DNA of 64,000 nt, from contig JBDWGH010000002.1 in assembly GCA_039975855.1 (NCBI GenBank), forward strand, positions 558,001 through 622,000, in the 5' to 3' direction. This stretch comes from Litorimonas sp039975855 (GTDB lineage: Bacteria > Pseudomonadota > Alphaproteobacteria > Caulobacterales > Maricaulaceae). The notes beneath the pieces were generated by a model. It made no database searches and was not told the DNA's origin. It worked only from the letters and a program-made list of their open reading frames with translations. The translations under genes and the position numbers were made by a program. Positions 8,158 to 16,954 of this stretch are shown in pieces (the first letter of the stretch is position 1; each line of letters opens with the position of its first letter).

Positions 8158-9101
8158 TTGGCTTCACTACCGCGAATAATCGCCGTGACTTTTTCCAAGT
8201 AAATCTGCGTCTCAGCGTCTTTGGCAATGTCTGAAATCGCCTGCTCTGTAAAATCAGTCAGGCGGCGAACGTCTTTTTGGGTAAAATCCATATCCTTGCA
8301 GATGAACTGAAAGGTTTCGTTTTCCATCATCCACATGTCTAGTGACGCGCGCGAGCTTAGGTGATGCAAAACAGGATTGATAACAGATACCGTTTTAGCG
8401 GATTTGAACTGTGTCTTCACGTCCTTCTCGGCGCGTTTGATTTGCCGCGCAACGTCCATATTCGTCGCGGTCTCGCTTACAGCCTTCAGACCGTATTTTG
8501 ACACGATCAACCCGATAGACGGTACCGCAGCCTTCATTGCAACGGCCGCACCCGCGAGAGGGTTAGCCAGAGCAACCAACCCACCCAATAATAGCACGCC
8601 ATTAAAGACCTTACCGTCAACCTTATCAATTTCATCGATAAGCGAGTCTAAATTGGACGAGACAAAATTATTTGGCACAGCGTCAGCACTCGCCCGCTCT
8701 CGCGCATCTTTGATAACGATATGCTCAAGCATCGGAAGTGCACCTTCACTTGGCAAGTGTAGAAGACGGCGTTTTTCTAGATCATTTATCGGGGGAACGC
8801 CCGCAGGTAAGCTTCGCATGACATAAAGCGAATACCCGTCGTCAGACGTGGCATCAGGGATTAGAAAGTAGTGCTTTTCATCAAACTGAGTGTGATCATA
8901 TAATTTCGAAGTTGCGGTGGCTCCGAAAAAAGGGATTCCACCCAGACTACCTTGCAAGACCCCAAATCCTGTATCGAAGGTCCCCGTTACCTTATCAAAC
9001 GCACCGCTAACACCGGATAACAGTGTGTCGCCTAACCCAAGGGCCGGGCTTAGAACGGCGCCAACATTTGGCACTTTCATTTTTGATAGTATCTTTTTCA
9101 T
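8154..9101 (-). CDS. Conserved-looking hypothetical protein with one hydrophobic domain
   Basis: A 315-residue protein not assigned to a family. The N-terminal ~60 residues are Gly/Leu/Phe-rich and may be amphipathic. A central hydrophobic stretch (about residues 168-200: VFNGVLLLGGLVALANPLAGAA…) could insert in a membrane. The C-terminal ~110 residues are charged and helical, with DFTQKDVRRLTDFTEQAI. It is convergent with the alcohol dehydrogenase (4-bp overlap of the ends) and shares an upstream region with the divergent tesB. It is probably a real gene given its length and codon pattern; the role is unknown. Confidence 0.6.
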   Translation of the reverse strand: MKKILSKMKVPNVGAVLSPALGLGDTLLSGVSGAFDKVTGTFDTGFGVLQGSLGGIPFFGATATSKLYDHTQFDEKHYFLIPDATSDDGYSLYVMRSLPAGVPPINDLEKRRLLHLPSEGALPMLEHIVIKDARERASADAVPNNFVSSNLDSLIDEIDKVDGKVFNGVLLLGGLVALANPLAGAAVAMKAAVPSIGLIVSKYGLKAVSETATNMDVARQIKRAEKDVKTQFKSAKTVSVINPVLHHLSSRASLDMWMMENETFQFICKDMDFTQKDVRRLTDFTEQAISDIAKDAETQIYLEKVTAIIRGSEAN

Positions 9102-9190
9102 GTCACTCCCTTGAGTTTATACATAAGCACATCCTCACCAATGCCAAGATGACTGTTTATTTTGGCGCGCTTCACAGCTATCTGAACCCT

Positions 9191-10090
9191 ATGTTTACAC
9201 GCGAAGAGTTTCTTGAAAAAATGCACGTGGAGGAGCTGGATACGCTTCTGTTTCGTGGCGAAGCTTTGGAAATGGGGCTACCTCGCGTCTTTGGCGGTCA
9301 GGTGGTCGGACAAGCCTTGAATGCGGCTGTTCGTACGGTTGACCCCGACCGCAAACCCCATTCTCTTCACTCCTATTTTCTTCGTCCTGGCGATCTTTCG
9401 CGTCCAATTATCTACGAAGTTGACCCCATTCGAAATGGCCGCAGTTTTTCCACACGTCGTGTTGTTGGAAAGCAACGCGGCGAAGCAATTTTTAACGCCT
9501 CAATCAGCTTTCAAATCGTTGAAGAAGGCTATGAACATCAATTCGATTTTCCGGACAACATTCAACACTATAGCGAGTTGGAAAATGATTTTGAACGCGC
9601 TGCCGAAGTTGGTGCAATCATGGGTCTCTCGGAAGCGGACTTTCGAAGCTATTACCTCACATTCGGCACTGACATATTGGAATTGCGAACACCAGGCTTA
9701 GAGACCTCAATCCTACCCGGTGAGTATGAGCCTCGGTACGGCTTTTGGTTCAAGTTCAATGATAAAATTGGTGATGACCCAATTACGCATAGAACGCTCT
9801 TGGCGTTTATTTCTGACAAAGCGTTGATGAGCACAGCCATTCGCCCTCATCCCGTAAATTTCCGAACGCATAAAATCATTGGTGCGAGCCTAGATCACGC
9901 AATGTGGTTCCACGAAGAAATTCGCGTCAATCAATGGATTTACTATCACATCGACAGCCCGCGCTCTGCTCGCTCTCGCGGGTTTAATCGCGGAAGTTTT
10001 TACACAGAAGATGGACGCCTTATCTGCTCTACAGCGCAAGAAGGCCTGATGCGCGTTGTCGGTGAACGCGAGATCAATAAACCGGAATAG
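9191..10090 (+). CDS. tesB: Acyl-CoA thioesterase II
   Basis: A ~299-residue double hot-dog thioesterase that hydrolyses acyl-CoA to free acid and CoA. Typical TesB motifs are present: FRGEALEMGLPRVFGGQVVGQAL near the N-terminus, HSLHSYFLRPGD, and the second hot-dog ASLDHAMWFHEEIRVNQWIYYHIDSP with the catalytic Asp of the LDHA motif. The frame is open from 9023. ATG 9191 fits the usual family start just before the EELD…FRG segment, and ATG 9149 is an alternative; neither has a strong ribosome site. It may release acids from dead-end CoA esters during lipid breakdown. Confidence 0.88.
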   Translation: MFTREEFLEKMHVEELDTLLFRGEALEMGLPRVFGGQVVGQALNAAVRTVDPDRKPHSLHSYFLRPGDLSRPIIYEVDPIRNGRSFSTRRVVGKQRGEAIFNASISFQIVEEGYEHQFDFPDNIQHYSELENDFERAAEVGAIMGLSEADFRSYYLTFGTDILELRTPGLETSILPGEYEPRYGFWFKFNDKIGDDPITHRTLLAFISDKALMSTAIRPHPVNFRTHKIIGASLDHAMWFHEEIRVNQWIYYHIDSPRSARSRGFNRGSFYTEDGRLICSTAQEGLMRVVGEREINKPE

Positions 10091-10173
10091 ACAATTGTCG
10101 CCCTGCCAATTCTTGGACACCTAACTCAGACTGTGACACAGTGCCAGTCAACCAAATATTCTTCGAGGACTCT

Positions 10174-10950
10174 ATGAAAAACCTATTTGACGTATCCGGT
10201 AAAGTGGCTGTTGTAAGCGGCGGGTCCAGTGGCATCGGGTTTATGATGGCGCAAGGCTTGCTCGAAAACGGAGCGAAGGTTTACATCACAGCCCGAAAAA
10301 TCGGTCAGTTGGACGAGGCTCAAAAAGAACTCTCTGCGTTCGGCGAATGTGTCGCTATTCCATCCGATTTATCCACGCTCGAAGGCATTGAGGGTTTCGT
10401 CGCAGAGCTAAGCAAACGCGAAAGCAAATTGGACATTTTGATCAACAATGCTGGCGCAGTTTGGGCCGCGCCAATCGATAGCTTCCCTGAAGAAGGTTGG
10501 GACAAAGTCATGGATATCAACATCAAAGGTTTGTTCTTCATGACCCAAAAATGCCTCCCTCTCCTTAAGGCAGCCGGGAGTCCGGAGAGCCGAGCACGTG
10601 TCATCAACATCGCATCCATCAATGGGTTGCGGAATTCCGGCATGCCAACATATTCCTACACGGCAAGTAAGTCGGCGGTCGTTCATCTCACCACTCACCT
10701 TGCGACGGACCTCGTTGGAGACAACATTCTCGTCAACGCAATTGCACCCGGTTATTTTCCTAGCAAAATGACGAAGTCCATTACTGAAAATGAGGCGATG
10801 ACAAAATACGCGCTGACGAAAATCCCAGCGGGCCGGATGGGATCACCCGAAGATATCGCAGGAACAGCCCTCTACCTGTCCTCGCGTGCGTCGGCCTTCA
10901 CATTTGGGCAAACGATTGCCATTGATGGAGGGCAAATTTCTACGGCTTAA
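10174..10950 (+). CDS. SDR-family oxidoreductase (3-oxoacyl reductase-like)
   Basis: A 258-residue classical short-chain dehydrogenase. Cofactor motif SGGSSGIG near residue 16, NNAGAVWA, and catalytic Ser/Tyr/Lys in NIASINGL … YSYTASKSAVVHL, with C-terminal IAIDGGQIS. The start at 10174 is set by CGAGGA 6 bp upstream; the frame is open 33 bp further upstream. The family reduces or oxidises hydroxyl/keto groups with NAD(P)H. It lies 83 bp after tesB in the same direction and ends at a strong terminator. Confidence 0.85.
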   Translation: MKNLFDVSGKVAVVSGGSSGIGFMMAQGLLENGAKVYITARKIGQLDEAQKELSAFGECVAIPSDLSTLEGIEGFVAELSKRESKLDILINNAGAVWAAPIDSFPEEGWDKVMDINIKGLFFMTQKCLPLLKAAGSPESRARVINIASINGLRNSGMPTYSYTASKSAVVHLTTHLATDLVGDNILVNAIAPGYFPSKMTKSITENEAMTKYALTKIPAGRMGSPEDIAGTALYLSSRASAFTFGQTIAIDGGQISTA

Positions 10951-10970
10951 GGCTCTTGGTTTCAGCCAAT

Positions 10971-11006
10971 AAAAAAGCCGCTCCTTTCGGGGCGGCTTTT
11001 CTTTTT
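10971..11006 (+). terminator. Rho-independent terminator after SDR gene
   Basis: GC stem GCCGCTCC / GGGGCGGC with a TTTC loop, preceded by an A-run and followed by TTTTCTTTTT. It can act in both directions and separates the SDR gene from the convergent maoC gene. Confidence 0.85.
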
Positions 11007-11021
11007 CGATAATAAGTTAAA

Positions 11022-11480
11022 TTACCCTGTGAATTGCATCCCAAGCCAATCCGCAACGAGGGCAGGCTTATCTTCGCCATCAATCTCAACCGAGACTTCA
11101 TAAGTAACCAAATATTGCCCCGGACGCTTCTCTTCAGCTGCTTTCAGTTTGAAGTGACCACGAACTTTCTTGCCTACCTTCACAGGGGCGAGGAAACGGA
11201 CTTTTTCGAAGCCATAATTGACACCCATTTTAACACCCTCGATGGTTAGAGCTCCCTGCTCTGCAAATTTCGCAAGCAATGACAGGGTCAAGAAACCATG
11301 AGCAACTGGACCACCAAAAGGGGTCATTTTCGCCATCTCCGGATTAACGTGTATGAACTGGTGATCTTCTGTGACATCAGCGAATTGATTGACTCGATCT
11401 TGTTCAATCGTGATCCAGTCGGAAACGCCCAAATCCGTTCCAACCGTTGCTTGTAAATCTGCAGCTTTTACTGTCTTCAT
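11022..11480 (-). CDS. MaoC-family enoyl-CoA hydratase
   Basis: A 152-residue single hot-dog hydratase of the (R)-specific type. The catalytic pair is in ADVTEDHQFIHVNPE (Asp/His dyad), followed by the FGGPVAHGFLTLSLL helix typical of MaoC/PhaJ. The start at 11480 (ATG) is preferred because GGGAG sits 7 bp upstream; a GTG 6 bp earlier is possible. It is the last gene of a minus-strand set: thiolase, SDR, two acyl-CoA dehydrogenases, MaoC. It hydrates the enoyl-CoA made by the dehydrogenases. Confidence 0.88.
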   Translation of the reverse strand: MKTVKAADLQATVGTDLGVSDWITIEQDRVNQFADVTEDHQFIHVNPEMAKMTPFGGPVAHGFLTLSLLAKFAEQGALTIEGVKMGVNYGFEKVRFLAPVKVGKKVRGHFKLKAAEEKRPGQYLVTYEVSVEIDGEDKPALVADWLGMQFTG

Positions 11481-11514
11481 TTTCACTCTCCCTAATTAAT
11501 TTAGCTCGGCTTTT

Positions 11515-12651
11515 TTAATATGCGTTCGCTTCTGCGAATTCGTTCATATGATAATGCGCATCACCCATTAACTCTTGCAAGACCCGAATGCGTTTCATGA
11601 AAAGACCGATGTCATATTCATCAGTCATGCCAACGCCGCCATGCATTTGCACGCCTTCCTGACTGACGAGCTTTGCAACAGAACCGAGTTTGGCTTTCGC
11701 CATCGCGCAATAAAGAGCAGCTTTCGGATCTTTGGAGTCTAGGGCCGTCAACGCACCCAATACCGCAGAACGGCAAAGTTCCAATTCTGAGTAAAGATGC
11801 GAACTACGGTGTTGTAGCGCTTGGAATTCACCGATGATCATTCCGAATTGCTTGCGTTCTTTAATATAGGCAACTGTGTCTTCAAAAGCTTGAGCACCCG
11901 CACCCAGCAATTCCGCTGCCGCAATACCACGACCTGCGGATAGAACATTATCCAGGACGGCCATGCCGCCATCGAGCGTGCCAAGCAAAGCATTCCCAGC
12001 GACCTCAACATCATCCAAGTCAATGCGCGCCGCATTGCGGCTGTCGACCATGATTGTGCGTTCTGTTGAAACGCCTTTGGATTTCGGATCAACGAGGAAC
12101 AACGAAATGCCTTCCGCGTCACCCTCTTCACCGGATGTCCGCGCGGCAACAATCATGACGTCCGAGACATGGCCGTCGACGACCATTGCCTTCGAACCAT
12201 TGAGTTTAAATCCATTCCCGGAAGGCTCAGCCGTCGTCGCGGTACCGCGTGGGTTATGTTTCACGCCTTCATCAAGTGCCAGAGAGATCACCGCCTCACC
12301 TGAAGCAATCTTTGGCAACCAAGCGGCCTTCTGTTCATCTGAGCCGTGCTTGAGAGCTGTTGCGGCCAAAATCGCCGTCGAAAGGAATGGAGACGCCGTT
12401 AAGTTTCGGCCCATTTGCTCTGCGACCAAACCCGCCGCGAGATAGCCCATGTCCACGCCGCCATGTTCTTCAGGAACAACAATTCCTGCAAAACCCATTT
12501 CAGCCATGTTCGACCAAAGCGCGCGATCAAATCCAGTTTCATCCCGATTGTCACGTAACTCTCGTAGAGCTTTAACAGGCGCTTTATCTGCGAAGAAACC
12601 TTGCGCCATATCGCGCATCATCACTTCGTCATCATTTAGTAAGAGTGCCAT
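11515..12651 (-). CDS. Acyl-CoA dehydrogenase, probable non-catalytic subunit
   Basis: A 378-residue acyl-CoA dehydrogenase fold. FAD-domain features are present (FGMIIGEFQALQHRSSHLYSELE, QMHGGVGMTDEYDIGLFMKR). The C-terminal E-G-T loop that carries the catalytic Glu in MCAD-type enzymes is absent: the sequence continues R-V-L-Q-E-L-M-G-D-A. It lies 3 bp from a second dehydrogenase that keeps that loop. Paired dehydrogenases of this kind form alpha2-beta2 heterotetramers in sterol side-chain degradation (FadE28/FadE29-type); the same arrangement is inferred here. Confidence 0.87.
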   Translation of the reverse strand: MALLLNDDEVMMRDMAQGFFADKAPVKALRELRDNRDETGFDRALWSNMAEMGFAGIVVPEEHGGVDMGYLAAGLVAEQMGRNLTASPFLSTAILAATALKHGSDEQKAAWLPKIASGEAVISLALDEGVKHNPRGTATTAEPSGNGFKLNGSKAMVVDGHVSDVMIVAARTSGEEGDAEGISLFLVDPKSKGVSTERTIMVDSRNAARIDLDDVEVAGNALLGTLDGGMAVLDNVLSAGRGIAAAELLGAGAQAFEDTVAYIKERKQFGMIIGEFQALQHRSSHLYSELELCRSAVLGALTALDSKDPKAALYCAMAKAKLGSVAKLVSQEGVQMHGGVGMTDEYDIGLFMKRIRVLQELMGDAHYHMNEFAEANAY

Positions 12652-12654
12652 GGA

Positions 12655-13833
12655 TTAGGCTCCCGGGAGTTGGAGAATGTGTTTTGAGATAATATTGAGC
12701 ATGACTTCGGATGTACCGCCCTCAATCGAATTACCTTTCGTACGGAGCCATGATCGAGCCATCTTGCCGTCATTAGAGCGATCAGACTCCCACTCCAAAC
12801 CTTCATGGCCGGTCGCGTCCATCATCAACTCGTGTTTACGCTTATTCAGCTCAGTGCCGTAATACTTCAGCATGGAACTATCCGCGCCGAGTGAAGCACC
12901 GGCTTTAGCTTCGGCGAGTTTCCGGCTCATGGTAAGACCAAAGGCCCACTCATCAATCTCTGCTTCAGCAACTTTAGCGCGGAGCATTGGATCAGCGAGT
13001 TTACCGTCAGTAAGGCCCAGCGAAGCCGCTGCAATTTCATGCAAAGGCCGGGAAACAGATTCGTTCTGACCACCAATCATTTCGCGCTCATGCGTCAGAA
13101 GATATTTCGCAACATCCCAACCTTTGTCGCGCGTCCCGACAAGGTTGTGTTTCTCAACGCGAACATCTTCAAAGAAGGTTTCGCAGAAAGGAGAACGTCC
13201 GGAGATTAATTTGATTGGACGCGCTTCGACCCCAGGCGTTTCCATATCGAATAGAACGAAGGAGATTCCGTGGTGCTTCTTGCCCGTATTATCGGTCCTA
13301 ACGAGACAGAAAATCCAATCCGCTTTGTCTGCGTAGGATGTCCAAACCTTTTGCCCATTGACGATGAAATGATCGCCTTTGTCTTCACATTTCGTTGCCA
13401 AGGATGCGAGATCTGACCCAGCGCTTGGCTCGGAATATCCCTGACACCATCGGATTTCACCGCGCGCCACAGGCGGAAGATGCTCAAGCTTTTGGGCTTC
13501 GGTTCCGAATTTCAACAACGCTGGTCCAAGCATCCAAATACCGAAACTATCAAGCGGTGAACGCGCGCCGATACGCTTCATTTCCTTTTTAAGAATGATT
13601 TCTTCGGCGCGTGTTAAACCTGCACCGCCATAGGCTTTCGGCCATGTCGGAACTGTCCAACCCTTCGCAGCCATTCGGTCTAGCCAGATCTTTTGGGCGT
13701 CGGAGGAGAACTTCCAGTTACGGCCACCCCAGCATATATCTTTATCGCTCGTAATCGGTGTCCGCATTTCCTCGGGACAATTTTCTTCCAACCACGCACG
13801 TGTCTCCATGCGGAATGTGTCTAAATCGCTCAT
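12655..13833 (-). CDS. Acyl-CoA dehydrogenase, catalytic subunit
   Basis: A 392-residue FAD-dependent dehydrogenase that makes an alpha,beta-double bond in acyl-CoA. Motifs include WCQGYSEPSAGSDLASLAT (flavin/substrate contacts), NGQKVWTSYADKADW, and the C-terminal IEGGTSEVMLNII, whose Glu sits at the position of the catalytic base. It is closely spaced with the upstream SDR (19 bp) and with the partner subunit (3 bp), so the three are probably one transcript. The best match by pattern is the FadE26/28-like alpha subunits used for bulky substrates. Confidence 0.9.
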   Translation of the reverse strand: MSDLDTFRMETRAWLEENCPEEMRTPITSDKDICWGGRNWKFSSDAQKIWLDRMAAKGWTVPTWPKAYGGAGLTRAEEIILKKEMKRIGARSPLDSFGIWMLGPALLKFGTEAQKLEHLPPVARGEIRWCQGYSEPSAGSDLASLATKCEDKGDHFIVNGQKVWTSYADKADWIFCLVRTDNTGKKHHGISFVLFDMETPGVEARPIKLISGRSPFCETFFEDVRVEKHNLVGTRDKGWDVAKYLLTHEREMIGGQNESVSRPLHEIAAASLGLTDGKLADPMLRAKVAEAEIDEWAFGLTMSRKLAEAKAGASLGADSSMLKYYGTELNKRKHELMMDATGHEGLEWESDRSNDGKMARSWLRTKGNSIEGGTSEVMLNIISKHILQLPGA

Positions 13834-13852
13834 AATTTTTCCCTCTTTGTCT

Positions 13853-14770
13853 TTAGGCGATGAAGTCGCCGCCTTGAATACGGGTCAGGAACTTCGCGCC
13901 CTGTTGCCCGCCATTTGTGTATTCTTCTTGCCCGTCAGTATCACGAATCTTATCGATGAATTTCGCGACATTTTCAGCCGTTTGCTCACCTTCGGACAGG
14001 TTGATCCCTTGGGTTTCGAAAACTTTCGTCTCAGAATAGCCTCCTGCCCCAGCGCAGAGGATCATGCGATTGGGCGCGTCGTCGCAGACAAGATAAACAA
14101 GACCAGCCGACACAGACTCGACGGTCAGCTTTTCAAGAATTTCTTCTGGCATCAGATTTTCCGTCATGCGGGACCGTGCTGTTGGCGAAAGCGTATTGAC
14201 GCGGATGTCATATTTCGCGCCTTCGAGGCAGAGTGTCCGCATGAAACCGGACAGGCCAGCCTTCGCCGCGCCGTAATTCGTCTGGCCGAAATTGCCATAC
14301 ATACCGGAAGAGCTGGTCGTCATAACGACACGGCCATAACCGTTTGCTTTCATGTGGCTCCATACGGCTTTGGTACAGATTGCCGAGCCTTTCAGATGGA
14401 CCGCAACAACCAAATCCCAATCCGCCATTTCCATTTTGGAGAACGACTTATCGCGCAAGATGCCGGCATTATTGACCAGAATGTCAACCTTGCCCCATTT
14501 TGCGATGGCTTCATCCACCATGGCCTGAACCTCGTCTTCATTCGTGACGTTCGCGCCATTGGCGATGGCTTCGCCGCCTGCCGCGATGATTTCCGCAACA
14601 ACATTTTCCGCCATGGTCGCGCCGCCGCCTGTACCATCTACGGAACCGCCAAGATCATTTACGACAACTTTGACGCCGCGCGCCGCCAAGGCCAAGGCAT
14701 GTGAACGACCAAGGCCGCCACCGGCACCGGTGACGATTGCAACGCGGTTATTAAATTCTACTGATGACAT
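13853..14770 (-). CDS. SDR-family 3-hydroxyacyl-CoA dehydrogenase (MFE-2-like)
   Basis: A 305-residue short-chain dehydrogenase that resembles the N-terminal dehydrogenase domain of peroxisomal multifunctional enzyme 2. The Rossmann motif is TGAGGGLGRSHALALA, followed by VVNDLGGSVDG, DILVNNAGILRDKSF, and catalytic Ser/Tyr/Lys in TSSSGMYGNFGQTNYGAAKAG. It probably oxidises the 3-hydroxyacyl-CoA made by the MaoC protein. It lies between the thiolase (120 bp away, with three hairpins in the gap) and the dehydrogenase pair, all on the minus strand. Confidence 0.88.
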   Translation of the reverse strand: MSSVEFNNRVAIVTGAGGGLGRSHALALAARGVKVVVNDLGGSVDGTGGGATMAENVVAEIIAAGGEAIANGANVTNEDEVQAMVDEAIAKWGKVDILVNNAGILRDKSFSKMEMADWDLVVAVHLKGSAICTKAVWSHMKANGYGRVVMTTSSSGMYGNFGQTNYGAAKAGLSGFMRTLCLEGAKYDIRVNTLSPTARSRMTENLMPEEILEKLTVESVSAGLVYLVCDDAPNRMILCAGAGGYSETKVFETQGINLSEGEQTAENVAKFIDKIRDTDGQEEYTNGGQQGAKFLTRIQGGDFIA

Positions 14771-14820
14771 GATATTACTCTAATTATTTATTCAATTTGG
14801 ATGTCTTGGATACGTCTCAA

Positions 14821-14888
14821 CCGTGCGCTTGTGCGCACGGCGCTTCGTTAAATTTGATTCTCGATCAAATTTTTGGGCAACGCCCAAA
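14821..14888 (-). repeat. Three tandem hairpins between thiolase and SDR genes
   Basis: Three different perfect inverted repeats follow each other within 68 bp: CCGTGCGC-TTGT-GCGCACGG (14821-14840), AAATTTGAT-N5-ATCAAATTT (14850-14872) and TTTGGGC-AAC-GCCCAAA (14872-14888). In the transcript they start 2 nt after the thiolase stop codon. They may be RNA-processing or stabilising elements or a partial terminator. They are not related in sequence, so this is not a simple repeat family. Confidence 0.7.
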
Positions 14889-14890
14889 TA

Positions 14891-16066
14891 CTACGCGACT
14901 TCAAACAACCCAGCCGCGCCCATGCCGCCACCAATACACATTGTGCTGACGACATATTTGGCGCCGCGTCTCTTGCCTTCAATCAGGGCATGCGCAGACA
15001 TACGTGCGCCGGACATACCATATGGGTGACCCACGGAAATCGCGCCGCCATTGACGTTCAGTTTTTCCATAGGAATACCAAGCTTATCGGCACAATAGAG
15101 GACCTGAACCGCGAAAGCCTCATTCAACTCCCACAGATCAATATCTTCCATTTTAAGACCGTGCTGCGCGAGAAGTTTCGGCACGGCGTAAATCGGACCA
15201 ATGCCCATCTCATCTGGCTCCAAACCTGCAACAGCCATACCGCGATAATATCCGAGCGGAGACAGACCGCGCTGCTCCGCTGTCTTTGCGTCCATCAGAA
15301 CGGAGACAGATGCGCCGTCAGAGAGCTGTGACGCATTACCGGCAGTGATGGTTTTATCAGGACCGAGAACAGGCTTCAGACCGTTGAGACCCTCGATATT
15401 TGTGCCTGGGCGATTGCCTTCGTCTTTTTCCAAGGTGACGACATGTTCGGAGATTTCTTTCGTCTCTTTATCCATGACTTTCATTGTGGATTCGAGCGGG
15501 ACGATTTCATCGTCGAAAGCACCGGCCTGCTGCGCGGCATGTGTACGCTGTTGGCTCATGAGAGCATATTCGTCCATGCGATCGCGAGACACGTTATAGC
15601 GTGCGGCCACAACTTCGGCCGTTTGCAACATCGGCATATAGGCGTCAGGATGCTTTGCGATAACTTGTGGATCCGGTGCCACGCGCATTTCAGGCGTTTG
15701 AACCATGGAAATGCTGTCTACGCCGCCGCCGATGACGATATCGGCTTCGCCGCACATAATCTTCCGAGCCGCGATACCAATCGCAACCATACCAGAAGAA
15801 CACTGACGATCCACGCTCATCGCAGGGACAGTGACAGGAAGGTTCGACGCGAGAACCGCATTCCGGCCGACAGTAACCTGTACGCCCTGCTGCAGAGCAC
15901 AGCCCATGACAACATCGGCAACTTCGGCGCCTTCAATGCCAGCGCGACTGACGGCATGGTCAATACAGTGACCTGCGAGGGTCGGTGACGGTGTGGCGTT
16001 GAAAGCCCCGCGATAGGCGCGGCCAATTGGTGTACGGGCTGTTGAAACGAGGACGGCTTCTCTCAT
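14891..16066 (-). CDS. Acetyl-CoA acetyltransferase (thiolase)
   Basis: A 391-residue thiolase catalysing the last step of beta-oxidation. Nucleophile Cys in SVDRQCSSGMVAIGIAA, and C-terminal NVNGGAISVGHPYGMSGARM and CIGGGMGAAGLFE, which hold the catalytic His and Cys. The start at 16066 is set by GGAGAG 6 bp upstream; the 30 bp of open frame before it look non-coding. First gene of the minus-strand operon, divergent from enoyl-CoA hydratase across a short promoter region with a palindrome. Confidence 0.92.
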   Translation of the reverse strand: MREAVLVSTARTPIGRAYRGAFNATPSPTLAGHCIDHAVSRAGIEGAEVADVVMGCALQQGVQVTVGRNAVLASNLPVTVPAMSVDRQCSSGMVAIGIAARKIMCGEADIVIGGGVDSISMVQTPEMRVAPDPQVIAKHPDAYMPMLQTAEVVAARYNVSRDRMDEYALMSQQRTHAAQQAGAFDDEIVPLESTMKVMDKETKEISEHVVTLEKDEGNRPGTNIEGLNGLKPVLGPDKTITAGNASQLSDGASVSVLMDAKTAEQRGLSPLGYYRGMAVAGLEPDEMGIGPIYAVPKLLAQHGLKMEDIDLWELNEAFAVQVLYCADKLGIPMEKLNVNGGAISVGHPYGMSGARMSAHALIEGKRRGAKYVVSTMCIGGGMGAAGLFEVA

Positions 16067-16086
16067 GAGGGACTCTCCAGAAAAAA

Positions 16087-16099
16087 TGAATGTCATTCA
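16087..16099. promoter_or_regulatory. Candidate operator in divergent fatty-acid promoter
   Basis: Perfect 13-bp palindrome TGAATG-T-CATTCA in the narrow space between the divergent thiolase and hydratase genes. Its position and form suit a TetR-family repressor site that would control both directions. No regulator gene is adjacent; the assignment is inference. Confidence 0.45.
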
Positions 16100-16126
16100 G
16101 CTATGTCTATTGCGACGGCGGGTCAA

Positions 16127-16954
16127 ATGACGAATATGCATAGCGTTATGCATAACTTACCACCCACGACAAAATTATTTACCGAACTGCAAGACGGTTG
16201 GCTGACGATTTGGCTGGACAGTCCGAAGAATAAGAATGCCATTGGCGACGCCATGTGCGCTGATTTGCTGGCTGTCATTGACGCCGTTCGCGATGATCGA
16301 ACCGTGCGGGGGATCACGTTGCGCGGGAAAAACGGCGTTTTTTGTTCCGGTGGTGATCTGAAGAGTTTTAATCGCATGCAAGCGCCAGGGGTTGGGCATG
16401 CTGAGGTCGCAAAGATGAACCGTGGCATTGGGGATGTTTTGATCGGATTAAACGAGATGCCTCAAGTCGTAATCTGCCTCGTTGAAGGCGCTGCGATCGC
16501 TGGCGGGCTCGGAATGATGTGCTGCGGCGACGTTATTATCGGGACCCAAGATGCCAAATTCTCGCTGACGGAAACCATGCTCGGTATCCCGCCTGCACAA
16601 ATAGCCCCCTTTGTCGTGTCACGTGTCGGGTTGTCCACCGCCAGACGGATTATGTTGACGGGTGCGCGATTTACGGGGGTTGAGGCGCTTGGATACGGCC
16701 TTCTGGATGAAACCGCAGTCGATGTAGCGGGATTAGAGGAGATTGAGACCAAGATTAAACGCGGCGTCCTAAAATGCGGCCCTGGCGCGATTGCCGCGAC
16801 CAAACACCTTATTTTGTCATCGCGGGATAAATCAGGCGCCATCATGATGGATCATGCCGCCGACGTCTTTGCAACCTGCATGCTATCTGACGAAGGTAAG
16901 GAAGGTATTTCCAGCTTCGTCGAAAAACGTAAACCTAATTGGAGCCCCTCATGA
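16127..16954 (+). CDS. Enoyl-CoA hydratase/isomerase family protein
   Basis: A crotonase-fold protein of ~275 residues. The oxyanion-hole motifs are GVFCSGGDLKSF and VEGAAIAGGLGMMCCGDV. The segment usually carrying the second catalytic Glu reads SLTETMLGIPPAQIAPFVVSRVG, a PPAQ-type crotonase in which the classic E164 is replaced, so the exact reaction (hydratase, isomerase or hydrolase) is open. Several ATGs are possible (16103, 16127, 16136, 16148); 16127 has a weak GGCGGG site. The stop overlaps the next gene (ATGA), showing an operon. Confidence 0.85.
   Translation: MTNMHSVMHNLPPTTKLFTELQDGWLTIWLDSPKNKNAIGDAMCADLLAVIDAVRDDRTVRGITLRGKNGVFCSGGDLKSFNRMQAPGVGHAEVAKMNRGIGDVLIGLNEMPQVVICLVEGAAIAGGLGMMCCGDVIIGTQDAKFSLTETMLGIPPAQIAPFVVSRVGLSTARRIMLTGARFTGVEALGYGLLDETAVDVAGLEEIETKIKRGVLKCGPGAIAATKHLILSSRDKSGAIMMDHAADVFATCMLSDEGKEGISSFVEKRKPNWSPS

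Noticed and set aside
13808..14704. 298-codon plus-strand open frame opposite the SDR gene
   Set aside because: Mirror of the MFE-2-like SDR gene, whose Rossmann and catalytic motifs are clear on the minus strand.
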